This document shows, in pieces, positions 34,509 to 43,100 of a stretch of 64,000 nt of DNA (the first letter of the stretch is position 1; every line of letters begins with the position of its first letter). Under the pieces are notes generated by a model. That model saw only the letters and a list, made by a program, of their open reading frames with translations, was not told where the DNA came from and searched no databases. The DNA is from Mycobacteroides sp. CBMA 271 (lineage in GTDB: Bacteria; Actinomycetota; Actinomycetes; Mycobacteriales; Mycobacteriaceae): contig NZ_VTHB01000003.1 in NCBI RefSeq assembly GCF_009729205.1, positions 474,053 through 538,052 on the forward strand, in the 5' to 3' direction. The position numbers were made by a program, and so were the translations under genes.

Positions 34509-35435
34509 TCAGCGTGCAACGCCCTCGGGCAGCATGCGTGATCGCCGCCAGAGGTACTGAACCAATCGGCCCTCGAGCATGTTCGCCTCATCCATTACTC
34601 GGACTAGCCGCTCGCCGAAGAACCGCAGATTCGCGTGATAATGCGGATTGCGCAGCGCGGCCCAGGCTGCCCGTATGGGTGGAAGTCCGGCGTCGCGGTA
34701 CACGGCCGGTCGCACCATCACTAGTGGCACTACCGCCGCGCCGGCGGCAACGATCAAGCGCTCCACGGCCATTCGGGCGCGGCCGGTTCTTTCGACGGAG
34801 CGGATCAGGGCCGTACGCGCGTAGCTGATATGCCGAGCTTCCTCGATGACGTGGATCTTGGCGATGGCCCGGGTGCGCGGCTGGAGCGTCTCGTCGTTCA
34901 TGGTCTGACGCTGCAACCGGTCCAGTATTTCCTCGACCATGAGCATCATCGAGAAGATCGTCGCGGACAGCGGCGCGAGCGCGGTCACGCCCACCAGTGC
35001 CCGGGCAATCATGGGCGGGTCATAGCTGCGGTCGCTGAGCGTATTGATTTGTCGGCCGAACATCACCGAGTGGCGGCACTCGTCGGCGACCTCGGTCAGC
35101 GCGTATTGCGCTGTGGCGCTTCGGGGGTCACTTACGGATGCCAGCTTGAGCATGGGGTGCATCAAGGCACTCTCGGCGAGGATGCCCCAACTGGCGAGGG
35201 CCGAGGCCTCCAGGCGCCCAAGGGTCACCTTCTCGTCCTCCGTCATGCGGTCGAAGATCTTTGTGCCGTACAGAGAGATGTATTTGTCGGGTACGTAGCG
35301 CAGGCCGGGAACGTCAGGCGCATCCCAATCGATATCGACGTCCGGGTAATAGGAGCGGTCTACCGACGAGCGCAGTAGCCGCACGGCGGTGCGTTCGACG
35401 GGAGATTCTTCCGACGTTGTGGTTGCTTGCGACAC
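34509..35435 (-). CDS. Diiron oxygenase, AurF-like
   Basis: 308 aa, helical. Two E-x-x-(R)H diiron motifs: EVADECRHSVMFG and IEEARHISYAR, with further carboxylates in ASALASWGILAESALMH. This is the AurF/PF11583 layout, whose members oxidise amines or hydroxylate lipids. ATG 35440 is out of frame; the in-frame GTG 35435 has GAGG six bases ahead and was chosen. It is divergent from the TetR at 35525 over a 90-bp palindromic gap, so it is a probable target. The substrate is unknown. Confidence 0.85.
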   Translation of the reverse strand: MSQATTTSEESPVERTAVRLLRSSVDRSYYPDVDIDWDAPDVPGLRYVPDKYISLYGTKIFDRMTEDEKVTLGRLEASALASWGILAESALMHPMLKLASVSDPRSATAQYALTEVADECRHSVMFGRQINTLSDRSYDPPMIARALVGVTALAPLSATIFSMMLMVEEILDRLQRQTMNDETLQPRTRAIAKIHVIEEARHISYARTALIRSVERTGRARMAVERLIVAAGAAVVPLVMVRPAVYRDAGLPPIRAAWAALRNPHYHANLRFFGERLVRVMDEANMLEGRLVQYLWRRSRMLPEGVAR

Positions 35436-35492
35436 GACATGCCTCCTGCTGTTCGATGGGCAGCTACCCGCCAAGATTTATGTAGTACTGAA

Positions 35493-35507
35493 AAGTACCG
35501 GTTACTT
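35493..35507. promoter_or_regulatory. Candidate TetR operator
   Basis: Imperfect palindrome AAGTACCGGTTACTT in the gap between the diiron oxygenase and tetR; a further AGTACT lies just upstream. Confidence 0.5.
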
Positions 35508-35524
35508 CTAGTATCGTCAATGGC

Positions 35525-36232
35525 ATGTCAGTTAGCGGAGACGCCAGGCGTGATCGTTGGGCACAGCACAAGGTCCGGGTGCGTCGGAAATTCATTGTCG
35601 CCGCGGTGGCGGCGATAGAGGCGAAGGGCCCGTCGGCCACTGTCGATGATGTCGTCCGCGCGGCTCAGTCCGCTAAGCCCAAGCTATATAGGCATTTTGA
35701 CGACCGAGCCGATCTGTTCGACTCGGTGGCGCAAGCGATGGTGGCGGCTATCAGACGCCAGCTGACCGCGACCGCCGATACTCGCATGCCGCCGCGTAAA
35801 TCTGCGCAACGCGCCGCAGCCCGCTTGATCGATTTGGTGGAGCAGTTCCCACAGTCGACACGCTTTCTCTTCGAGCACCAGATGGTGAGTGTGCGAGGGA
35901 GCCTTGCTCCAGCGCTTCGAGAAGGCGGGGCTGTCGCCGAACTCGCGGCGGCGACCTCGTCGTTTCTGGAACGTGTCAATGTGCACCCGGCCGGTGCCGA
36001 TCAGCTGGCCGCCGCATTGATCGGCACGGCGGCCACGACCGCGCTATGGCGCGTGGCCCAGGTTGCCGTGCCGGGCGAGGCCGTCAGGGAGCGCCTCGCC
36101 GAGACGTTGTGGGCCTCGGTCGATGTGTTCTTGCGATCGAAAGGCGTCATCGTGGATCCGGATCGTGCGCTTGATCCGGGAAGGGCCGAGACGGCACGGT
36201 CTGCGCTACTCGACTTGCGGGGCGAGGGCTAG
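35525..36232 (+). CDS. TetR-family regulator of the diiron oxygenase
   Basis: 235 aa. Helix-turn-helix FIVAAVAAIEAKGPSATVDDVVRAAQSAKPKLYRHFDDRADLFDSVAQAM. The turn contains KPKLYRHF instead of the common GTFYRHF. Divergent from the diiron oxygenase with a palindrome between, and convergent (4-bp overlap) with cmrA. The ligand is unknown. Confidence 0.88.
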   Translation: MSVSGDARRDRWAQHKVRVRRKFIVAAVAAIEAKGPSATVDDVVRAAQSAKPKLYRHFDDRADLFDSVAQAMVAAIRRQLTATADTRMPPRKSAQRAAARLIDLVEQFPQSTRFLFEHQMVSVRGSLAPALREGGAVAELAAATSSFLERVNVHPAGADQLAAALIGTAATTALWRVAQVAVPGEAVRERLAETLWASVDVFLRSKGVIVDPDRALDPGRAETARSALLDLRGEG

Positions 36233-37032
36233 TTGCCGAGCTTTTTGTAGAAGCTCCCGACGATCGGGGCGACGATGGCACGCGGGGCGTAGCCTGCGGC
36301 CACCGACATCGCCTTGGACGTGATGCCCGGAACGACACGCATCTTGTTGCGTTCCAAGGCATCCAGCGAAATCCGTGCGGTGTACTCTCCGTTGATCCAC
36401 AGGAAGTCGGGGACCACCTTGTCGACGATCGATGCCTCGGCGGGGTCGGGTTCGACGGTGCGCACCGGCCCGGGGGCCAATAGTGTGACGTGCACGCCGG
36501 TGCCCTTAAGCTCGCCGCGCAGCGACTCCGAGAAGGTATTCGCGAAGGCCTTGGTGGCGGCGTAGGTGGCGTTGTTGGGAATGGGGGAGTTGCCGGCGGC
36601 CGATCCCGAGGTCAGAATGCCGCCGGCTCCGCGCTTAAGCATTCCGGGCAGTACTGCCAGCGTAAGATCATGTACCGCAACCGCATTGAGCTGCACCTGG
36701 TTGCGCTCGCCCTCGGGGTCCAGGTCGCGGATCGGGCCGAACGTTGCGGTCCCGGCGTTATTGCACAGGATCGAGATGTTGCGCTCGGACAGTTCCTTGC
36801 ACAGGGCGTCGCGGGCGCCGGGGTCGGCGAGGTCGACCGCGCGCACCTCGACGATGACCCCGGTCTTCTCGGTCAGGGTGCTGGCGAGGTCGTTGAGGAT
36901 TTCACCGCGGCGTGCAGTGATGATGAGACTGTGTCCGCGGGCGGCCAGCTCTTCGGCGAGCGCCGCCCCGATCCCCTGGGAGGCTCCGGTGACGACGGCG
37001 CGGGCATCGGGACTGGGTGCAGGGATCGGCAT
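36229..37032 (-). CDS. cmrA: Mycolate 3-oxo reductase (SDR)
   Basis: 267 aa from ATG 37032 (MPIPAPSPDARAVVTG), which matches the start of Rv2509 by memory; the frame continues upstream without coding character. Rossmann TGASQGIGAALAEELAARG, catalytic Ser-Tyr-Lys in SGSAAGN...YAATKAF. Rv2509/CmrA reduces the beta-keto ester left by the Pks13 condensation and so completes mycolic acid synthesis. It is divergent from the MFS transporter. LNALERNKMRVVPG-like residues near the C-terminus are conserved in the family. Confidence 0.93.
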   Translation of the reverse strand: MPIPAPSPDARAVVTGASQGIGAALAEELAARGHSLIITARRGEILNDLASTLTEKTGVIVEVRAVDLADPGARDALCKELSERNISILCNNAGTATFGPIRDLDPEGERNQVQLNAVAVHDLTLAVLPGMLKRGAGGILTSGSAAGNSPIPNNATYAATKAFANTFSESLRGELKGTGVHVTLLAPGPVRTVEPDPAEASIVDKVVPDFLWINGEYTARISLDALERNKMRVVPGITSKAMSVAAGYAPRAIVAPIVGSFYKKLGN

Positions 37033-37113
37033 GAGGCAATCGTAAAGGTTGGGGTCGACGCCCAGGCGCGCGATGAACGCTTGCGAGAAGCGCATCAAGC
37101 TACGCTGGTCGGA

Positions 37114-38481
37114 ATGAGCATGCCTGGGGTCGACGGGCCCGTGGGGCGTAGCGACGAAGTAGTGGACACTCGTTCCTCGCGTGCCCGGATAGCCGCGTGG
37201 GCATCGTTCGATTGGGGCTCAGCGGCCTTCAACACTGTCATCGTGATGTTCATCTTCACGCCGTATCTGACCGGTCGGGTCGGGGCCGGCATGCCCGACG
37301 GTGTACCGCAGGGCCTGCTCGGCTGGATGATGGGTCTGGGCGGCGTCCTTGTGTTCGTGCTCGCTCCGGTGACCGGGGTCTGGGCGGACACCCCCCAGCG
37401 TCGCCGCACCGCATTGGCGCTGCTCACCACGTTGGTGGTGCTGGTCGCCACCTCGATGAGCTTGGTTCGCGAGGATAATCGCTACCTCTGGCTGGGCCTC
37501 GGGTTGTATTGCGCGGGTTCGGTGTTCAACGAGCTTGCCCAGGTTCCCTACAACGCGATGCTGCATTCGCTGACCACACCGGCCAACGCGTCCCGGGTCT
37601 CCGGGCTTGGCCTGGCGGCCGCCTACATCGGCGGTGTGGTGGTCCTTCTGGTCTGCTACGTGTGTTTCATCGCGGGGGACGGGTCGACCCGCGGTCTCTT
37701 TGAGATTCCGGCCGCCGACGGTTTCGATGTGCGCGTATCCGTCGTGCTGGCCGCGGCATGGTTCGCGGTGTTTGCCCTGCCGCTGGTGCTTGCGCGGCCG
37801 GTGGTCGACCCGGGGGACCCGCCTCCCAGCTCGCCCGGGCTGCTCGGGGTGTACCGGGAGCTGTGGCGCGACCTCGTCGAGCAGTGGCACCAGGATCGGC
37901 GCATCATCTACTTCCTTGGTGCGAGTGCGATTTTCCGCGATGGGCTGGTCGCGATGTTCGCGCTGACCCCGGTAATCGCCAACGCTGTCTTCCACTTGTC
38001 CGGCGCCGATATCACGTTATTCGGGGTGGCCGCGAATGTCATGGCGGCGTTCGGGGCAGTCCTGGGCGGATTGATCGACACTCGGGTGGGATCCAAGCGG
38101 ATCATCATCGGCTCGCTGGCTGCGATCGTCACGCTTGGCAGCGTGATGACGTGCCTGTCGGGGCAGACGGCGTTCTGGATCTGTGGACTGGCGATCGCGG
38201 TCTTTGTTGGGCCCCCGCAGTCGGCGGCCCGAACGCTGGTGTTGCGCATGGCACCTGCCGGCAGAGAATCGTTCGTCTTCGGTCTGTACACCATGACGGG
38301 CCGGGCGGTTTCTTTCGTTGGCCCGTGGCTGTTCGCCACCTTTGCGCTGGTGTTCCATGCCACCCGTGCGGGTATTGCGGGGCTGGTGTTGATGATCGGG
38401 TTGGGAATGGTGGCGCTGATGTTCGTCAAGGTACCCCGATACGACCCGGTTACGGGTGAAATCGTCAGCGGTGCAAGCTAG
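37114..38481 (+). CDS. MFS transporter of the UMF1/Atg22 type
   Basis: 455 aa with 12 predicted helices. N-terminal ASFDWGSAAFNTVIVMFIFTPYL is the UMF1 signature (W-x-x-Y/F-D-x-x-x), and NVMAAFGAVLGGLIDTRVGSKR marks the central loop. These MFS proteins resemble vacuolar amino-acid exporters; the substrate in mycobacteria is unknown. ATG 37114 lies 82 bp from cmrA, which is divergent. The place corresponds to Rv2508c. It is convergent by 4 bp with the proline-rich MmpS-like gene. Confidence 0.88.
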   Translation: MSMPGVDGPVGRSDEVVDTRSSRARIAAWASFDWGSAAFNTVIVMFIFTPYLTGRVGAGMPDGVPQGLLGWMMGLGGVLVFVLAPVTGVWADTPQRRRTALALLTTLVVLVATSMSLVREDNRYLWLGLGLYCAGSVFNELAQVPYNAMLHSLTTPANASRVSGLGLAAAYIGGVVVLLVCYVCFIAGDGSTRGLFEIPAADGFDVRVSVVLAAAWFAVFALPLVLARPVVDPGDPPPSSPGLLGVYRELWRDLVEQWHQDRRIIYFLGASAIFRDGLVAMFALTPVIANAVFHLSGADITLFGVAANVMAAFGAVLGGLIDTRVGSKRIIIGSLAAIVTLGSVMTCLSGQTAFWICGLAIAVFVGPPQSAARTLVLRMAPAGRESFVFGLYTMTGRAVSFVGPWLFATFALVFHATRAGIAGLVLMIGLGMVALMFVKVPRYDPVTGEIVSGAS

Positions 38482-39218
38482 CCCACGCTGTTGCAGGTGG
38501 CCATCTTGCCGGCTGTCGTCATCTTCTGCTTCCCGTTGATTATCAGCGTGCACGTCACCTCATGCGAGAGGTCGCTGCCGATCACCATCGCGGTCTCGAC
38601 CTGTTTCACGCTCATTTTGAATTCCTTGCGCCACGGCAGCTTGACGTTGAACTCCGTTTGTAGTGAGCCGGTGGCGTCGAAGTAGGTGATGTTGAAGGCG
38701 AATCCGGTACCGCCCACCTCGTAGACCACGGTCTCGGTTGCGGGCTGGCTTCCTTGCGTCGGAGGGTTGATCGGGATCGGTGGAATGGTGAAGCTCGGAA
38801 TCGCCGGAATGCTCGGCATGGTGGGCACGGTCGTCGTCTGGGTCCGGGTGGATGGCGTCGCGACAACCGTTGGCTGCCGGTCGTCTTCGCGCTGAATCAG
38901 GGCGACCAGCGTGATGATGAGCGCGACGATGACAACCAGCGCACCAATCCCGACGACCCACAGCCAGAACGTGTTCGAGCGTCGCGGCGGCTCCGGATCC
39001 TGGGGTGGGGGACCGAATGATCCAGAGGAGCCGTACTGTTGCGGCAGCGCGGTCGTGGGTTGCGGTGGTGAGGCACCCGCAAGCGCGGGGTATTCGAATG
39101 CCTGCGAGGCATACGCGGGATCGTCGGGGTAGTCCAGCGGCTGGGAAGACGGCGACCACGAACCGTATGAGCCGGGACCGCCCGAGGCGGTCGCACCGGT
39201 GCGGCGGTTGCTGTCCAT
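38478..39218 (-). CDS. Proline-rich membrane protein with an MmpS-like C-terminus
   Basis: 246 aa. The N-terminal ~80 residues are rich in Pro/Ser/Gly/Tyr. One helix follows (TFWLWVVGIGALVVIVALIITLVALI), then a Thr/Pro linker and a C-terminal domain TVVYEVGGTGFAFNITYFDATGSLQTEFNVKLPWRKEFKMSVKQVETAMVIG, the beta-sandwich pattern of MmpS accessory proteins. It corresponds to Rv2507 by position. MmpS proteins help MmpL export, but no mmpL is adjacent; either it serves a distant MmpL or the fold has another use. Confidence 0.85.
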   Translation of the reverse strand: MDSNRRTGATASGGPGSYGSWSPSSQPLDYPDDPAYASQAFEYPALAGASPPQPTTALPQQYGSSGSFGPPPQDPEPPRRSNTFWLWVVGIGALVVIVALIITLVALIQREDDRQPTVVATPSTRTQTTTVPTMPSIPAIPSFTIPPIPINPPTQGSQPATETVVYEVGGTGFAFNITYFDATGSLQTEFNVKLPWRKEFKMSVKQVETAMVIGSDLSHEVTCTLIINGKQKMTTAGKMATCNSVG

Positions 39219-39353
39219 GGCAGCAAGGGTACCCGTCAAGCTATCGATGCAGGTGAAAGCCGGTCAGATGCGTTTTCGGCGGTTTGTCGCGGAACGCCCG
39301 CGAATGGCGACAATCGACTGATATCACGGTCGGGGTGCGGCACGATAGGGGTC

Positions 39354-40730
39354 ATGACCGTGCCCACATCTACGTCGCCCGAGGACACGCCACCGAAGAA
39401 GCACAAGGACCGCACGCATTGGCTGTACATCGCGGTCATCGTCGCGGTGGTGCTTGGCGTGATCGTCGGCATGCTGTGGCCGGGTTTCGGGAAATCGGTG
39501 GGTGTGCTCGGCGAGATCTTCGTCAGCCTCATCAAGATGATGATCAGCCCGGTGATCTTCTGCACGATCGTGTTGGGCATCGGATCGGTGCGCAAGGCCG
39601 CCAGTGTGGGGCGGGTCGGCGGACTGGCCTTCATGTATTTCCTGGCGATGTCGACTGTCGCCCTGGCCATCGGGCTCGTCGTGGGCAACCTGCTGAAACC
39701 GGGTACCGGGTTGCATGTCACCGGTGCCAGTCAGGGTGCCGGTGCCAAGTATGCCGACCAGGCGCATGCGGCCGGCGGGACCTGGCATTTCATCAAATCG
39801 ATTGTGCCGGAGACCATGTTCTCGGCGCTGACATCCGGCAGCGTGCTGCAAACCTTGTTTATCGCGCTGCTGGTCGGATTCGCGGTCCAGGCACTTGGAT
39901 CTACCGGTGAATCGATCGTGCGCGGTATCGGGATGCTGCAGAAGCTGGTCTTCAAGGTCCTCATCATGGTGCTCTGGCTGGCGCCGATCGGCGCTTTCGG
40001 AGCCATTGCCAACGTGGTAGGCCAGACCGGCTGGGAGGCGGTGACCCAGCTTGGCACGTTGATGCTCGGCTTCTACGCGACGTGTGTGATCTTCATTTTC
40101 GGTGTGCTGGGCGCCCTGCTCTGGGCGGTGGCGAGGGTGTCGATTTTCAAGCTGGTGCGCTACCTGGCCCGGGAGTACCTGCTGATCGTTTCCACCTCGT
40201 CCTCCGAATCGGCACTGCCGCGGTTGATCGCGAAGATGACACATCTCGGAGTCGAGAAGTCGACGGTGGGAATCGTTGTCCCCACCGGGTACTCGTTCAA
40301 TCTGGACGGGACGGCGATCTATCTGACGATGGCCTCGCTGTTCGTTGCCGATGCGATGGGTAAGCCGTTGTCGATCGGGGAGCAGATCTCACTGCTGGCG
40401 TTCATGATTATCGCCTCCAAGGGTGCCGCCGGTGTCACCGGCGCCGGAATGGCCACGCTGGCAGGTGGATTGCAAAGCCACCGCCCCGAGCTGCTCGACG
40501 GTGTCGGCATCATCGTCGGCATCGATCGATTTATGTCCGAGGCGCGGGCGCTGACCAACTTCTCCGGCAATGCGGTGGCCACGCTGCTTATCGGGACGTG
40601 GACCAACACGACGGATCGCGAACGGATCCAATCAGTGCTCTCGGGCGCGGATCCCTTCGACGAGACCACCATGCTCGAGGAGCATGCGTCCGCGGATTCG
40701 CCTGCCGCCGAGAAGGTCTCTGCCGCCTGA
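39354..40730 (+). CDS. dctA: Dicarboxylate/amino-acid:cation symporter
   Basis: 458 aa. DAACS (glutamate/C4-dicarboxylate transporter) fold with eight helices plus two hairpins. Signatures: MMISPVIFCTIVLGIGSV, the Ser-rich hairpin STSSSESALPRL, NLDGTAIYLTM (the NxDG substrate/cation motif) and GIIVGIDRFMSEARALTN. Imports succinate, fumarate or malate if it is true DctA; the selectivity is not readable from sequence. It is followed four bases later by the convergent permease gene. Confidence 0.93.
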   Translation: MTVPTSTSPEDTPPKKHKDRTHWLYIAVIVAVVLGVIVGMLWPGFGKSVGVLGEIFVSLIKMMISPVIFCTIVLGIGSVRKAASVGRVGGLAFMYFLAMSTVALAIGLVVGNLLKPGTGLHVTGASQGAGAKYADQAHAAGGTWHFIKSIVPETMFSALTSGSVLQTLFIALLVGFAVQALGSTGESIVRGIGMLQKLVFKVLIMVLWLAPIGAFGAIANVVGQTGWEAVTQLGTLMLGFYATCVIFIFGVLGALLWAVARVSIFKLVRYLAREYLLIVSTSSSESALPRLIAKMTHLGVEKSTVGIVVPTGYSFNLDGTAIYLTMASLFVADAMGKPLSIGEQISLLAFMIIASKGAAGVTGAGMATLAGGLQSHRPELLDGVGIIVGIDRFMSEARALTNFSGNAVATLLIGTWTNTTDRERIQSVLSGADPFDETTMLEEHASADSPAAEKVSAA

Positions 40731-40734
40731 TGCG

Positions 40735-42561
40735 TCAGTTCATCCGGTACGGATAGTTGGCGACGATCGCATCGGTGCGGTCAATGAGATTGGCGGTCAG
40801 CACGATACCGGTTTGGTTGTGCAGGATCTGCTGCCAGCGACGCTTGGTCTTGATCTCGGTGATGAGCACCGTCACCTGGCGGCCGTCGCACTGCCTCTTC
40901 TTGACGTACTCGACCAGCGGAGTCACCAGAGACCGATGCGCGGTCGGCAGCACGACGAGGTCAAGCCCCGGATTCCATTGATCCCAGCGTCTGGTGATCG
41001 CTTCGGTCTTCTGATCGGTGCGGCTGATGATGACCGGTATCACCTCCCCGCCGAGATGCAGCGCCGCCTCCAACAGCTGGACCGTCCGCTTGTTGATGTC
41101 GTCGATCGGCACGATTACCAGCGGTGTCTGGTCCGGTGGATTGGGGGTGAGCGCGGGCAATTCCTCCAGCGCCAGTTCGCGTTTGACGCCCTGGTAGTAG
41201 TCTTCTGTGCGCCCGAAAAGCAGAATCAACAGTGGAATCACGATCAGCAGCAGCCAGGCGCCCTCGGTGAACTTACTGACGAAGAAGACCACCATCGCCA
41301 CGGCCGACAACGCGGCGCCGAATCCGTTGAGGGCGGCCTTCCAGCGCCAGCCGGTAGTGCGCGCGCCGAACCAATGTTTGACCAAACCGGTTTGACAGAT
41401 GGTGAATCCAATGAACACGCCGATCGCGAACAGCGGCAGCAGCCGGTGGGTGTCGGCGGCACTGGCAATCAGGATCAGCGCCGAGAGCACGGCGAGCGCC
41501 GCGACACCGTATCGGTAGACCGGCTTCTCCGCGCGCAGCCCGAACAGGTGTGGCATCCGGTCGTCCTTGGCGAGGAGGCTCATCAGCACGGGCAGCCCAC
41601 CGAAACTGGTGTTGGCGGCGAACCCGAGAATCAGCGCCACCGTCACATTCGTGATGTAGAAGGGCAGTCCGGTGCCGAACGCCGCCGCGGAGAGCTGCGC
41701 TAGAATGGTGACGTCACCGCGTGGGACGACGTGATGGGACTTGATGAGGATGCTGAGCCCGATCAGCATGACGCCCAACAGGATTCCGAGGGCGACCTCG
41801 GTGCGCTGGGCCCGCTTGATGGCGGGCGTCCTGAAGGCGGGGACACCGTTGGCGATGGCTTCCACACCCGTCAGCGACGAACACCCGGCTGCGAATGCCT
41901 TGAGAACCAGGATGATTCCTAGCGCGCTGATCGGTTCGATGGGGCCGAGGTCCTTACCGATGACGGCGACCGGGGTCGAGTGCGCCAGCCCGAAGACGAT
42001 GACCGCCAGGATGCAGACGATGAAAACGAATGTCGGAAGCATCAGCACCTTGGCCGACTCGCTGACGCCGATCAGGTTGAGACACGTGAGGATCGCCAGG
42101 CCGATCAGCGTAATGGACAGCAGATGCGGGGCCAGGGAGGGGAAGGCGCTCGCCAGGCTCGCCGCCCCTGCCGACAGGCTCACCGCGACGGTCAGCACGT
42201 AGTCGACGACCAGACTCGCGGCTGCCACCAGGCTCGCTCCGCGGCCGAGATCCTTCTTGGCGACCGCATACGAGCCCCCACCTTCGGGGTGTACCGCGAT
42301 CACCTGCCGGTAGGAGAACACGAGCACGATGAGCAGCACCGTGATCGCGATGGCCACCGGCAGGGTGAAGGCGATGGCACCGGCTCCACCGGCGATCAGG
42401 GCGAGCACGATGGCCTCCGGGCCGTAGGCCACCGAGGACAGCGCGTCGAGGGAAAGCGCGGCGAGACCGCCGACCGAGGTCAGTTTGTGGGCGTCGTCCT
42501 TGAGGACACGTCGCAGCCGGGGATCCGCCACTCGGTGCGGTGCGGGACGGGTGGAAATCAC
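40735..42561 (-). CDS. APC-superfamily permease, KimA-like
   Basis: 608 aa: 12 helices (residues ~30-450), then a ~150-residue cytoplasmic tail. DALSSVAYGPEAI and EGGGSYAVAKKDLG resemble the B. subtilis KimA potassium importer, which also has a soluble C-terminal domain. The tail has a Rossmann-like start (TPLVIVPIDDINKRTVQLLEAALHLG), as in proteins that bind nucleotides. A high-affinity K+/proton symporter is my first guess; a generic amino-acid permease is the alternative. Convergent with dctA. Confidence 0.8.
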   Translation of the reverse strand: MISTRPAPHRVADPRLRRVLKDDAHKLTSVGGLAALSLDALSSVAYGPEAIVLALIAGGAGAIAFTLPVAIAITVLLIVLVFSYRQVIAVHPEGGGSYAVAKKDLGRGASLVAAASLVVDYVLTVAVSLSAGAASLASAFPSLAPHLLSITLIGLAILTCLNLIGVSESAKVLMLPTFVFIVCILAVIVFGLAHSTPVAVIGKDLGPIEPISALGIILVLKAFAAGCSSLTGVEAIANGVPAFRTPAIKRAQRTEVALGILLGVMLIGLSILIKSHHVVPRGDVTILAQLSAAAFGTGLPFYITNVTVALILGFAANTSFGGLPVLMSLLAKDDRMPHLFGLRAEKPVYRYGVAALAVLSALILIASAADTHRLLPLFAIGVFIGFTICQTGLVKHWFGARTTGWRWKAALNGFGAALSAVAMVVFFVSKFTEGAWLLLIVIPLLILLFGRTEDYYQGVKRELALEELPALTPNPPDQTPLVIVPIDDINKRTVQLLEAALHLGGEVIPVIISRTDQKTEAITRRWDQWNPGLDLVVLPTAHRSLVTPLVEYVKKRQCDGRQVTVLITEIKTKRRWQQILHNQTGIVLTANLIDRTDAIVANYPYRMN

Positions 42562-42718
42562 CCCGGGAGACTAGACCCGGAAGCTGCCAATTTTGAAGGT
42601 CTTAGCGTGTTCTTGAGGACCCCAGTTCGCGGGACACTGGCACCGGGGCAGTGGTGTCAATCACGATGACATCCGCGAACCTACGTCCCGTGAGGTCAAC
42701 GGATGTAGACTCTCCGAC
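42562..42718. promoter_or_regulatory. Divergent promoter gap of the permease and the DUF732 gene
   Basis: 157 bp separating the two starts. No riboswitch-like structure is evident and no clear palindrome. Confidence 0.3.
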
Positions 42719-43060
42719 ATGAAGGGACTCAGTCTTACTGCCGCGATCGCCATGGGTGCTGGTGCTGCCGCGATCGCCATGGCCTCTCCGGCGCATGCCG
42801 ACGACGTCAGTTTCAACGAGACGTTGCACTCGTACGGCATCTACGCACCGCCGGACAAGACTGCCTACCTCGGCAAGATCGCCTGCCACCGCCTCGACAC
42901 GGGCCTGGATAAGGACGCCTACCAGTCCACCGAGTTCCTGGCCAAGAGTCTCGACCGCAAGACCTCCACTGAGCAGAAGTGGCAGTTCCTGGGCGCTTCG
43001 ATCGACGAGTACTGCCCCGAGCAGCGCCCCGTTCTAGAGCGCGCGGCCAGCCGTACCTAA
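42719..43060 (+). CDS. DUF732 secreted protein
   Basis: 113 aa. Signal peptide MKGLSLTAAIAMGAGAAAIAMASPAHA, then a DUF732 domain: DVSFNETLHSYGIYAPPDKTAYLGKIACHRLDTGL...FLGASIDEYCPEQ. Two cysteines (CHRL and YCPE) would form a disulfide. The domain is almost confined to mycobacteria and has no known function. A second DUF732 protein is at 55822-56169. A hairpin follows the stop. Confidence 0.9.
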   Translation: MKGLSLTAAIAMGAGAAAIAMASPAHADDVSFNETLHSYGIYAPPDKTAYLGKIACHRLDTGLDKDAYQSTEFLAKSLDRKTSTEQKWQFLGASIDEYCPEQRPVLERAASRT

Positions 43061-43063
43061 GAT

Positions 43064-43100
43064 CGTTCTCCGCCGTGCTCAGCGAGCGCGGCGGAGAACG
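43064..43100. terminator. Bidirectional hairpin between DUF732 gene and cysNC
   Basis: 12-bp perfect stem CGTTCTCCGCCG/CGGCGGAGAACG (43064-43075 and 43089-43100). It overlaps the last codons of cysNC. Confidence 0.65.

Noticed and set aside
42562..42718. c-di-AMP riboswitch upstream of the KimA-like permease
   Set aside because: Known in Bacillus for KimA genes, but I could not find the conserved core elements in this 157-bp gap.
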